A stretch of DNA of 64,000 nt from Chryseobacterium sp. 7 (lineage in GTDB: Bacteria > Bacteroidota > Bacteroidia > Flavobacteriales > Weeksellaceae). Position numbers and translations under genes: made by a program. Below, piece by piece: positions 7,425 through 15,883 of the stretch. The stretch lies in contig NZ_RCCA01000001.1 in assembly GCF_003663845.1 (NCBI RefSeq), positions 2,728,001 to 2,792,000 of the forward strand, read 5' to 3'. Each line of letters starts with the position of its first letter. Within the stretch, counting starts at the first letter, position 1. The notes under the pieces are model-generated. The model made no database searches. It was not told the DNA's origin and saw only the letters and a list, made by a program, of their open reading frames with translations.

Positions 7425-7451
7425 GCTCAAAGTCTGGAGACTTTGCGCAGC
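7425..7451. repeat. 27-bp cassette-punctuating repeat, copy C
   Basis: Identical over 27 bases to 5894-5920. Just beyond it (7457-7473) a fragment of the linker (TGCAAGGGTTGTTATTT) is repeated, as expected from recombination between linkers. Confidence 0.85.
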
Positions 7452-7517
7452 AGAGTGCAAGGGTTGTTATTTGCTTTACAGTGGACATGAGCAAGATACT
7501 TGCACCAGAAGAGGATC

Positions 7518-7802
7518 CTATTTCTGATTTTTTATTCTATTCATAAAAGGAAAACTTTCATTGTACTCTACCAAAACTGTATCACCTATTTTATAACTTT
7601 CATCATAACTAGGATTAGAATATTTCTTATTTCTCACAGAAAATTCATAATAATAATTAAATGCTCCTGTTATAAAGCCTCTTCTTTGCGATTCTTTTTC
7701 ATTTATAATCAATCCTTGAGTTTGTTTTAGGGGAATGATTTTCATTAGAGGTCTATACACTATAACATTTCTATTTAAAAAAATAATAAATAGAAATATT
7801 AA
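7518..7802 (-). pseudogene. 3' part of IS-disrupted small membrane protein, predicted Rhs immunity gene
   Basis: The frame is open on the minus strand from the IS boundary to the stop at 7518. It begins with a hydrophobic run (LIFLFIIFLNRNVIVYRP) and ends YKIGDTVLVEYNESFPFMN and RIKNQK. Removing the IS element and one TAA duplication joins it in frame to 8649-8678, which supplies MTKKKIFLIL. The rebuilt protein is 103 residues with one N-terminal membrane anchor. The rebuilt ATG overlaps the stop codon of the Rhs gene (8671-8673), so the intact gene was translationally coupled to the toxin. An internal GTG at 7760 could still give an 80-residue product lacking the anchor. Confidence 0.8.
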
Positions 7803-8648
7803 GAGCCTGTTTAAATTTTCGTAGAAAATTTTGTTAAGAGGCTTTCAGAGGTTGGATATTTGAAAAAAAAAAATGAAATACCCAACCGATTTAACTGAAA
7901 ACCAGTGGCAATATATAAAGAAAACGATGAACCTAAAAGAGAGAAAGAGAAAATATCCTCTTCTTTTGATTTGGAACTCCTTAATGTATTTGATAAAAAC
8001 AGGTTGCCAGTGGCGTATGCTTCCTAAAGATTTCCCCAAATGGCAATTGGTTTATTACTATTATATCCGTTGGACGGAGTTGGGATATTTTGACTTAATT
8101 CTAGAAAAGCTACGAATGAAAGTTCGTATAAAAAAGGGTCAGCGAGCAGAAGCCTCCTTAGGAATAATGGATAGCCAAAGTGTACGCTGGGGCAATAATA
8201 GAGGTCTTCATGGCGTAGATGGAAATAAGAAAATAAAAGGAATAAAACGCCATGTGCTAGTAGATAAGAATGGATTTTTAATCGCAGTGATGGTTTGTGT
8301 AGCCAATATTCATGATAGTAAGGCTGGATTGCTTTTGCTTAGATTACTCAGGGAAGAGCTGATGAATTTCAAGTGTATTCTTGCTGATGCAGGCTATAGA
8401 GGAGATTTTCTAGATAAAGCTCATAGCCTTTATTCATACCTGGTAAAAGTGGTAAGTCGGGATAAAGAAAAACAAGCTAAAAAAGAGTTTAAACCCGTAA
8501 GTAAACGATGGGTAATAGAAAGAACTTTTGCTTGGTTTGATAATGACAGAAGGCTTTGTAGGAACTATGAACTACTGCATGAGTCTTCCGAAAATATGAC
8601 CAAATTATCCGCTATAAAATTATTACTCAATAAAATTTAAACAGGCTC
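7803..8648 (+). mobile_element. IS5-family insertion sequence (846 bp) with 3-bp TAA target duplication
   Basis: Both ends carry the 17-bp inverted repeat GAGCCTGTTTAAATTTT (7803-7819 and complement at 8632-8648), with perfect match. The element is flanked by TAA at 7800-7802 and 8649-8651. A TNA-type 3-bp duplication fits the IS1031-like part of the IS5 family. It holds one transposase gene on the plus strand, opposite to the Rhs genes. Excising it with one TAA restores an open reading frame across the joint, which confirms the boundaries. The ends and transposase look intact, so it may be active. Confidence 0.92.
7873..8640 (+). CDS. IS5-family DDE transposase
   Basis: A 255-residue single-frame transposase. 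The N-terminal DUF4096-like part (about 1-80) contains LTENQWQYIK and TGCQWRMLPKDFPKW. The DDE catalytic residues are Asp100 (GIMDSQSVR), Asp172 (ADAGYRG) and Glu216 (KRWVIERTFAWF), with the RRLCRNYE block following. The stop codon lies within the right inverted repeat. Length and motifs are normal and no frameshift is needed, so the enzyme is likely functional. Confidence 0.95.
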   Translation: MKYPTDLTENQWQYIKKTMNLKERKRKYPLLLIWNSLMYLIKTGCQWRMLPKDFPKWQLVYYYYIRWTELGYFDLILEKLRMKVRIKKGQRAEASLGIMDSQSVRWGNNRGLHGVDGNKKIKGIKRHVLVDKNGFLIAVMVCVANIHDSKAGLLLLRLLREELMNFKCILADAGYRGDFLDKAHSLYSYLVKVVSRDKEKQAKKEFKPVSKRWVIERTFAWFDNDRRLCRNYELLHESSENMTKLSAIKLLLNKI

Positions 8649-8670
8649 TAAAATTAAAAAAATTTTTTTT

Positions 8671-11205
8671 TTAGTCATTTGTCATATCTTTTACTTTATC
8701 CACTTTATTCTTAGTTGCTGCATTAGTAGAATTTTCAACAGTTTTATTGGTAAAGTTTTTAACCCCATTACTTAACTGCTTTGAAACCGCCTTTATATCA
8801 AGTTTTTTTGAAATATTATTTGATGTTCTCGAGCTAAATCCAGTTATTTTTTGAACAAAACTTTTAGCTTTGGCATTACTATTTAAATTAACTTTAGTAG
8901 CCAATTTCTCTATCTTTCCTAATTTTGCAGTTTTAGCTAATCCCCCAATTTTTTTAGTAATACCTCCAGCTGCAGCATCTATAAGGGTATTTTTTGCAAC
9001 ATTCCGAAAATTAGTTTCCATTTTAGCTCCTTTTGTTGTATTTACTTCTACAGTATTTTTTGCTATCATTACTGTTGTCTTTATTGCAGCTTTTCTTAGT
9101 GCACTACTGCCTTGTGTTAATCCCCCTTCTACAGCAGATAATGCAATTGATGAAAGAGAAATATTGTCTGTCCACTTATTTTTGACTTCAGGATCGAGAT
9201 AGTTTGCTGCTACCTGCAATCCATATTCTGTAGCAGCTCCAACCAAAGCTCCAACAATACATGTAGGACATCTTCCATCAGGGTCATCAAATTTTATTGG
9301 ATTGTTATATCCATAAGAGTAAGGACTAAGGTTATCAGGATTGAAAATTCCACCGCCATTACCCAAAGTAGTTTCAATTGCACTACCTACTTCATCATCA
9401 TCGTCATCATCAATATTATTAGGGTCAAAAGTAAAATCTAAATCCTTTATCAGTGGGTCTGATTGCATCCAACGACCTATATCCGGCATGTATTGTCTCC
9501 AACCATAATCATACATTCCTGTTTCTTGTAGCTCCTTTCTATTGTACTTATATTTATACGCTAAATTCCCAGTCAAAACATTATACCCCTCATGCTTCAA
9601 TCCAAAAGGATAATAATTACTTTCTTCAATGATCTCTGTTCCTGCTCCATTTTTAGCATAACTTAGCCTAACATTTCCAAGATGATCCGTATAATTGTAT
9701 ACATGCTTTCCGGTCTCAACATTAAAATACCCCTCTGCTGTTGGAAAGAATTTTAATACAGAATCTGTATACTGGAAGCCATCCAGATAGTCAGTTGTTT
9801 CTGTACCGAAAACCTTTCTTATTTTCACCCCGTCTGCTCTGTAAAGATAATCTGTTAACTTAGCATTTTGGGTAACTTTTTCAGGTAAATTTAGATAATT
9901 ATATTGGATGGAGGAAATTCCTTTATCCAATTGGGGCATCATGTTTCCATTACTATCATAGGTAATTTCATTACCTCCTATAGGATAGCCAGAGGGGTTC
10001 ATATAAGCATCGGCTACTTTATCAAGTCTGTTTCCCGTATAGCTGTATATCAGATTATCAACGGCAAAAGCGGTAGTGTTTCCAGAAAGTACTTCCTGGG
10101 TTCTTATCAGGTTTGTAATATTTCCATTCAGATCATAAGCAAAAAGTTCATTGTATTCTTTGCCAGAAGGATTAGTATCTTTTTGATAGAAACCTGCTGT
10201 AAGCCTGTTCAATGTATCATATACATAACCATATCTTCTCAGATTGCCATTAGAGTCTGTAGCCGTTTTCCAGTCGACTTCTGCTATGTTTCCATTGTAT
10301 TTAGCCTGTACTTTTTGATTAGGATAATCGGTATTAGGAACTTCAAGACCTTCTACTTTGTTGTATTTTATTTCATATCCAAAAAGGTTTGTTCCTAAAT
10401 TTTTAGGATCATTAATTTTGGTCATCCAGCCACGGATGTTATATGCATAACTGATATTCTGCAATGGACTTGAAAGTGTACCGCCTACTTTTTTAGATAC
10501 TAACTGAGAAAGTTCATTGTAGCTGTTTTGAACCAGAACTTCTTCAGGATTATTATCAATTCTATGTTTATGTACCAATAATCTGTTCTGGTTATCATAC
10601 TCAAAGTTTTCTGTAATCACTCTTTCCGCATCCGTATTTAAGCGTTTATGCTTGGTAATGGTTTGCTGTGGAAGGCCTGCAAAATCCAGTCTGGATTCTG
10701 TGTGGGTATATCCTCCCAAGTAATTTATAGAGTGGCTCCCAATGGCTCTCCCTTTCTGATCGTAATAGGTATAATTCTTCGTCCAGTTGTCATCCTCAAT
10801 ATTCTTTACAAAGCTCATGACAGGAAGTCCTTTGGTACTTCTTCCGTCTGTGGTAGGAGTTCCTGTTAAAATAGTCACTTCAGGTGTATTAGCAGGAAAT
10901 GCAGGATTGAAATCATATCCTGGGTAGCTGTCATAATAGTTTAAGGTCAATAGAGTAACCCAGGTAGGAGATTTGGGATAAGTAAGGTCAGAACTGCCAT
11001 AGTAGACACCCATTCCTTGTCTGTAAAAATAGGCCACATTTCCACGGTCTACGCTATTGGAACCAAAGGTATTGGCATCGGTCTGCTCTGCAACTCTTGA
11101 AAGTCCTACGTCAAGACTTGTGTTAAGCCCTGTTTTAATACCTGTATAGGCTACTCTTCCAAACTGGTCATACTTTGTGTAGAGCCATTGTCCTTTCAAT
11201 CTCAT
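8671..11205 (-). CDS. Rhs core and variable C-terminal tip (second part of a split DUF6443 Rhs protein)
   Basis: 844 residues directly in frame with the gene to its right. The only interruption is a TAA stop (11206-11208) followed at once by this ATG. It holds the YD-type Rhs repeats, the core end VYNYTDHLGNVRLSY and SNYYPFGLKHEGYN, the GRWMQSDPL block, and NPIKFDDPDG, where the shell usually ends. The following tip of about 200 residues (CPTCIVGALVGAATEYG onward) is rich in Gly, Ala, Lys and Thr and shows no toxin motif I recognise. A run of six Asp precedes it. Re-initiation at the ATG could still make this part, but without a signal peptide. Confidence 0.85.
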   Translation of the reverse strand: MRLKGQWLYTKYDQFGRVAYTGIKTGLNTSLDVGLSRVAEQTDANTFGSNSVDRGNVAYFYRQGMGVYYGSSDLTYPKSPTWVTLLTLNYYDSYPGYDFNPAFPANTPEVTILTGTPTTDGRSTKGLPVMSFVKNIEDDNWTKNYTYYDQKGRAIGSHSINYLGGYTHTESRLDFAGLPQQTITKHKRLNTDAERVITENFEYDNQNRLLVHKHRIDNNPEEVLVQNSYNELSQLVSKKVGGTLSSPLQNISYAYNIRGWMTKINDPKNLGTNLFGYEIKYNKVEGLEVPNTDYPNQKVQAKYNGNIAEVDWKTATDSNGNLRRYGYVYDTLNRLTAGFYQKDTNPSGKEYNELFAYDLNGNITNLIRTQEVLSGNTTAFAVDNLIYSYTGNRLDKVADAYMNPSGYPIGGNEITYDSNGNMMPQLDKGISSIQYNYLNLPEKVTQNAKLTDYLYRADGVKIRKVFGTETTDYLDGFQYTDSVLKFFPTAEGYFNVETGKHVYNYTDHLGNVRLSYAKNGAGTEIIEESNYYPFGLKHEGYNVLTGNLAYKYKYNRKELQETGMYDYGWRQYMPDIGRWMQSDPLIKDLDFTFDPNNIDDDDDDEVGSAIETTLGNGGGIFNPDNLSPYSYGYNNPIKFDDPDGRCPTCIVGALVGAATEYGLQVAANYLDPEVKNKWTDNISLSSIALSAVEGGLTQGSSALRKAAIKTTVMIAKNTVEVNTTKGAKMETNFRNVAKNTLIDAAAGGITKKIGGLAKTAKLGKIEKLATKVNLNSNAKAKSFVQKITGFSSRTSNNISKKLDIKAVSKQLSNGVKNFTNKTVENSTNAATKNKVDKVKDMTND

Positions 11206-12099
11206 TTATGAATCCTGGCTGGCCACCAGCCTATCCTGCTTATCATACACCATAGATTCCCATCCCTTTCCAGGAAGTTTCTTTTCTACCAATCTACCTC
11301 TACCATCATAACGATATTGGTAGCACAAGGTATCGAGCAGATCATCTGTAAGGGGCTTGTGAACAGCCATGGGAGGAATGACAAAAGCCAGCTGATCATA
11401 TTCATTATAGACATAATACGTGTCTATATGTTCTGCATAACTTTTTATTTTTCTTACTAATAGAACCTGACCTCTTCCATTTTTAAATTCTATCGTTTCA
11501 TTTCCGTCTTCATCTTTTACCGAATTTTTATAAAGCTGACCAGGAGCATAGATCGTTGCCGGTGATAAACTTATTTTACTTTTCGTTGCTCCATTTTCCC
11601 AGGTAGTGGTAGTGGTGAACTGATACACCTCATTCACACCATTAGCATCAAACTCAAATTTAACAGGTTTGGTACTCCAATCATTCCCCACCTGAATCTG
11701 CTGCTGAATTCTGTCCAAAGGTGATTTTTCCAGAATCTTCTCAGAATAGATCTTTTCTGAACCATACGTATTGGGATATACTCCCAGTGGCCCTGAGTAA
11801 ATAGCCCCGTTGGAAGTCCCCATCTGCGGCACAGGCAGATATTCTTTCACCTGCTTTCCAAAACTATCGTATTCAATATGGGTAACCACATCTTTTCCCG
11901 TAGGGGATGCTAATGCATTGATGATCTGTTTTGGTCTTCCTAATCCATCAAAATACTGAACGGTTAAGGCATTCTTCGCACAATCTGCACTCAGACAGGT
12001 TTTGCTGAAGATATAGTTTTCCGTTATACTCGGTGTTATTTGTGCATGAAGTAAACCTGCTACAAAAAATGTGCTTATAGGAATAATTATTTTTTTCAT
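11206..12099 (-). CDS. DUF6443 N-terminal part of Rhs protein (split by in-frame stop)
   Basis: 297 residues with a Sec signal peptide ([19 protein letters not shown], cut before Gln20). The DUF6443 region follows ([20 protein letters not shown] near residue 49, then [16 protein letters not shown]), with early YD repeats ([31 protein letters not shown]). It ends at a TAA that replaces one codon in a block that normally runs on into GQWLYTKYDQFGRVAYTG. The two halves share a frame and match intact Rhs proteins end to end, so a single base change (for example AAA to TAA) is the simplest explanation. It follows the DUF5977 Rhs gene by 5 bp. Confidence 0.85.
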   Translation of the reverse strand: MKKIIIPISTFFVAGLLHAQITPSITENYIFSKTCLSADCAKNALTVQYFDGLGRPKQIINALASPTGKDVVTHIEYDSFGKQVKEYLPVPQMGTSNGAIYSGPLGVYPNTYGSEKIYSEKILEKSPLDRIQQQIQVGNDWSTKPVKFEFDANGVNEVYQFTTTTTWENGATKSKISLSPATIYAPGQLYKNSVKDEDGNETIEFKNGRGQVLLVRKIKSYAEHIDTYYVYNEYDQLAFVIPPMAVHKPLTDDLLDTLCYQYRYDGRGRLVEKKLPGKGWESMVYDKQDRLVASQDS

Positions 12100-12104
12100 A
12101 ATTG

Positions 12105-13446
12105 TTATTTTTGGTATTCGAATCGTAAATTGATAGGATTAGATGAAGATGCATCTACAGTTCCAGATAGCAATCTTAATGTACAATTACCTGCCGTATC
12201 TATAAAAACTCGCCACTGGCGGTTAGCAGTTTCAATGTAAATAATTTCTTTATTAGATGTAGGCTTACATTCACCCCCAATTGTTCCGATATTTAACCCG
12301 TCTGCCCAATTTTGCCAAATTCCATAAGCAGAAAAAGAAACGTTAAAACTAACATTATTGTTTGTAGTTGTTGTACCATTGTATTTGTATGGAACATTGT
12401 TAGTTAGCGAAGAAAATGTAAATGGACATGAAACAATAGGATAACAAGGTCCATTTTGATTTGCTATATTTTGTCCATTCAGATTGATATCATCTAAAGC
12501 TTTTTGATTAGCTGCTAATGTACTTACTGTAGAAAAGTAGCTTCCTGCTGGTACTATATAATTGTAAGTACCTCCTATCGTTGAAGCTGTTGGACAATTT
12601 GTTCTTGTAAAAACTTTACTTTGTTCCTCATTAGGAAAATTTGTTGAGCCACTACTGGCATAATGATAATTAAATTCTTTCAGTATTTTATTATTAACAT
12701 CTACAATTTTCTCTAATCTATTGGTGGTATCATACTTGTAATATTCTCTTAACCCTGACGATGGCGTAATACTAGTTACTCCAATTAACGGATCATAAGT
12801 GTATGTGGTGATTTGATAATTATTTAATATACTATTCTTTCTAAGGTTATCTTCTGCAGTCAATAGTAAATCTTCTTTAACAGGATTGTTCGCATCTTCG
12901 TTAGATAATGTAATAATATTTTGAACATGAGTGCTAATATCATCGTATTTAGCTCCCTCAATTTTAACTATTGGTAAAGAACTATTATATCCCCAAACAA
13001 CTGACACCGGTAAACCCTCTTTTGTTGTATACTGAATGAGATTTCCTTTTGTATCGTATTTATCCAATGTTATTTCTGTAAAGTAAGTTGAACTACTTGA
13101 AATATCTTGTGACTTTATAGATTTTGGCAAAATAAAATTACCAGTTTGAGCATCTGGTATTGAAGTAGGATAAATAGTTTCTATTTTTGATAAAGTTTTG
13201 GTTACTCCATTGTCAGTTTTTGTTACAATAGTTTCCAATGGAATGTCAACCATGTTTTTATTCACCATCAACTGATTTCCCTTTTCTACTGCATAATTAT
13301 AAGTGGTTTCATTAAATGATAAATCGGGCAAAATTGTCTTTTGAATGCTTGGCAGATATTTATTATTGTAAGTTGTAGAGCTCTTTGTTTCAACAAAACT
13401 ACTGGATCCTGCAGGAAAATATTCTTTTGTAATTGTTGACTCTAAT
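12105..13446 (-). CDS. C-terminal part of DUF5977 Rhs protein (frameshifted from 13442-15883)
   Basis: The frame is open leftward from the frameshift near 13447 and reads [20 protein letters not shown], then [13 protein letters not shown], without a start codon of its own (TTG at 13331 is the first candidate). It contains a YD repeat region ([19 protein letters not shown]) and a DUF5977 block ([39 protein letters not shown]). The C-terminal jelly-like domain ends in LRFEYQK. It belongs with the 813-residue frame to its right as one protein of about 1,260 residues. Restoring one T in the CTTTATTAG run joins them. No toxin tip is present, so this looks like a shell or partner subunit. Confidence 0.8.
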
Positions 13447-15883
13447 AAAGATTTATACTATAATTATGGATCAAGCCGGCAATAGGTTCATCAATACGAG
13501 CATCTCCACCATATGATACGTTGTTTCCATACATTGAAATTAAAGGTTTTGAAACAAATGAGGTTACAGGCTCTAAAATTGCTCCTGAGATAAAATAAGT
13601 ATTTTGGCTATCTGGATAGTTGAATTTATATTTGTATGATAATTCTTTAATTAGTTTATTATCATTGTCAAAATAACGTTGTTTTATTATATCGCCATTT
13701 CCAATGGACAGATAACCACCTCTAGGTTTCATACTGAGACATGTTTGATTATAAACATTGGTAAAATAAGTTTCAATTTTACCTTTTCCTGTAATCTGCT
13801 CTATTACTTTTGAGTATCCTACGTGGCTACCTTGAGGAAGTGTAGATATGCCTTGAGACGGCAATCCTTCGTAAATTGATAGCTTGAACCTGTTTTTAAT
13901 AGAAGAGCAGCCTGGCTCAGAAATAAATTGTGTATAGGCATCGCCTACCTCGCCCATACTCGCAACTAAATAATCATCTTTTCTATAGCATCTATTTTCA
14001 ATCTCATAAAATCTTGGTAATTCAGCTAAATTTCCATTTGAAATTATTTTTGTCCCATCCTCAGAGACTTCATCATACACATAGTTTTTAAGTATTGGTA
14101 TAGATCCTGCTTTTTCTGTTGACTTTATACTTTTTATTCTTACACCTCCTCCAAAGCTATAGTCACGTGTAATGTTTGTATTGGTATTATCTAATAAAGA
14201 CTGTAAAGGAAAATTGGAAAATGTATTAAGTTCGTATTCAAATTCTGTTTTGCCTCCTGTAGGGTAAGAAATACCTGTTAAAATCCCAGCCAATGATGCT
14301 AACGATGATCGCCTGTCGGATAGGTAGTGCTTTCCGTCAGAAGAAAAATTAAAGTATCCCTGACTGCTATCAAATGAATCTGATCCTGAAGGTGCATATA
14401 TTTCCTTATACCAATATCCTGTCTGATCATTATTAAATGACGTTATATTAAAAATAGTCTGTCCTTTTAGATATTTAGTAGGATCTGGAATAAAAGTATC
14501 TCCATTATTTTGTCCATTATAATATCCCCAGAAATCGCTTGAGAAACTTAATTTATTGGGTAGATTATGTGCTGAATTATAATCAAATGTATATTTTTCG
14601 TTGGTTAAAGATTCGGTAATTCCAAGTAATTTTAAACGATGTGTGAAAATTTTATTAGTAGCACCTGACCAACTTGACAATGGATTTGAATTCAGCCAAG
14701 TTACTAATGAGCTTGTATTAAGATTATCTGTAGCAACAAAGTAATCATAATTAAAATCATACTGTTTAATTAATTTATAATTATTATAGATTTTAATTGA
14801 TGACAATTTTTTTGAATTATTAACATCTTCTCTTTGTGACCAAATAAACTCTATTCTTCCGTTAGTAAATTCTATTTTCTCTATGAAACTTTCGTCTATT
14901 GATTCTTTACTACAGTGAGTTAACCCATTTTCTTTTATTTCCGATATATTCCCAGAAAAATCAGAAGAATAAAGAATACTCGCTCTTGTATTTCTACACC
15001 CTGCTAGCCTGTCACTACGTAAAACAGGAGTATAATAGAAATTAACTTTTCTTCCTGCTAAATCTTCAATTTTCGTAAGATATTTAGATACTCCAGTAAT
15101 GGCTCCATAAGTACCTAGTAAAGGAATGCTGATTTCCTCTGCTCCATCAAAGGAATAAAGTGTACCTTTTTCATCAGCTACTTTAAAGTTATTTCCAGCA
15201 TTACTTGGCACATAACCGGAAGTAGGAATTAATTTAAAATCAATATTTGCTTGTTCAGCTATTGCAAATTTGGGATAGTCGGTTTTAGTTGTTTTTGACA
15301 TATCCAAATAAGCTTTATAGGCTTTATTAGGTAAATTTATCTGAAATAAATCAGGTTGAAGATCCCAACCTGTGTAAGTGCCCATATTAGCATTATTAAT
15401 AAAGAAATTATTAGTATAAAAAGAATTTGTAGCAGTACTATTATTCCATGAAGGTGCGAGACAACCTGATATTGATCCTACATAACCTGATGCATTTTTT
15501 GGATAAATGTTATAGTATCCATACATATTAAAATCATTTGATCCCGCTACGACTTGCGATACTCTTCCTCCTGCATTTAAATTCCAACCTAAACCGACTG
15601 AAGAAGCTTCATCATTTACCTTTATTCCTCCTGCATGATAAGAAATGGAAATTGGGACTTCAATATCTCCTTCTTTAATCGTATAAATAGGAATACTAAT
15701 ATCTGGAACTCCAGTATATAGCGAAACTGGAGTTTCCGAATATCTAAATAGTGCGGCTGCATTTGGTGATTGTACCGCAGTATTTCTGACCGCGTTTTGT
15801 ATAATAGATTTTGAAGCAGCTTGAATTTGAGCCTGAATTACCATTGTAGATAAACAGGAAATCAATAGGATTATTTTTTTCAT
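13442..15883 (-). CDS. N-terminal part of DUF5977 Rhs protein, secreted
   Basis: 813 residues with a Sec signal peptide (MKKIILLISCLSTMVIQA, cut before Gln19). The characteristic Rhs N-terminal block follows: SPNAAALFRYSETPVSLYTG, VPDISIPIYTIKEGDIEVP, SYHAGGIKVNDEASSVGLGW. The rest is beta-rich and repetitive with occasional aromatic motifs. The frame ends abruptly at 13442 after NYSINLY, and the next frame continues the same protein. The ATG abuts the stop codon of the T9SS gene to its right (TAA then ATG), so these genes are translationally coupled. It is probably a large extracellular or periplasmic partner of the tip-bearing Rhs protein. Confidence 0.85.
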   Translation of the reverse strand: MKKIILLISCLSTMVIQAQIQAASKSIIQNAVRNTAVQSPNAAALFRYSETPVSLYTGVPDISIPIYTIKEGDIEVPISISYHAGGIKVNDEASSVGLGWNLNAGGRVSQVVAGSNDFNMYGYYNIYPKNASGYVGSISGCLAPSWNNSTATNSFYTNNFFINNANMGTYTGWDLQPDLFQINLPNKAYKAYLDMSKTTKTDYPKFAIAEQANIDFKLIPTSGYVPSNAGNNFKVADEKGTLYSFDGAEEISIPLLGTYGAITGVSKYLTKIEDLAGRKVNFYYTPVLRSDRLAGCRNTRASILYSSDFSGNISEIKENGLTHCSKESIDESFIEKIEFTNGRIEFIWSQREDVNNSKKLSSIKIYNNYKLIKQYDFNYDYFVATDNLNTSSLVTWLNSNPLSSWSGATNKIFTHRLKLLGITESLTNEKYTFDYNSAHNLPNKLSFSSDFWGYYNGQNNGDTFIPDPTKYLKGQTIFNITSFNNDQTGYWYKEIYAPSGSDSFDSSQGYFNFSSDGKHYLSDRRSSLASLAGILTGISYPTGGKTEFEYELNTFSNFPLQSLLDNTNTNITRDYSFGGGVRIKSIKSTEKAGSIPILKNYVYDEVSEDGTKIISNGNLAELPRFYEIENRCYRKDDYLVASMGEVGDAYTQFISEPGCSSIKNRFKLSIYEGLPSQGISTLPQGSHVGYSKVIEQITGKGKIETYFTNVYNQTCLSMKPRGGYLSIGNGDIIKQRYFDNDNKLIKELSYKYKFNYPDSQNTYFISGAILEPVTSFVSKPLISMYGNNVSYGGDARIDEPIAGLIHNYSINLY

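Noticed and set aside
9904..10398. Plus-strand frame of 164 codons inside the Rhs core
   Set aside because: It is antisense to repetitive Rhs coding sequence, with biased Ile/Ser composition and no independent support.
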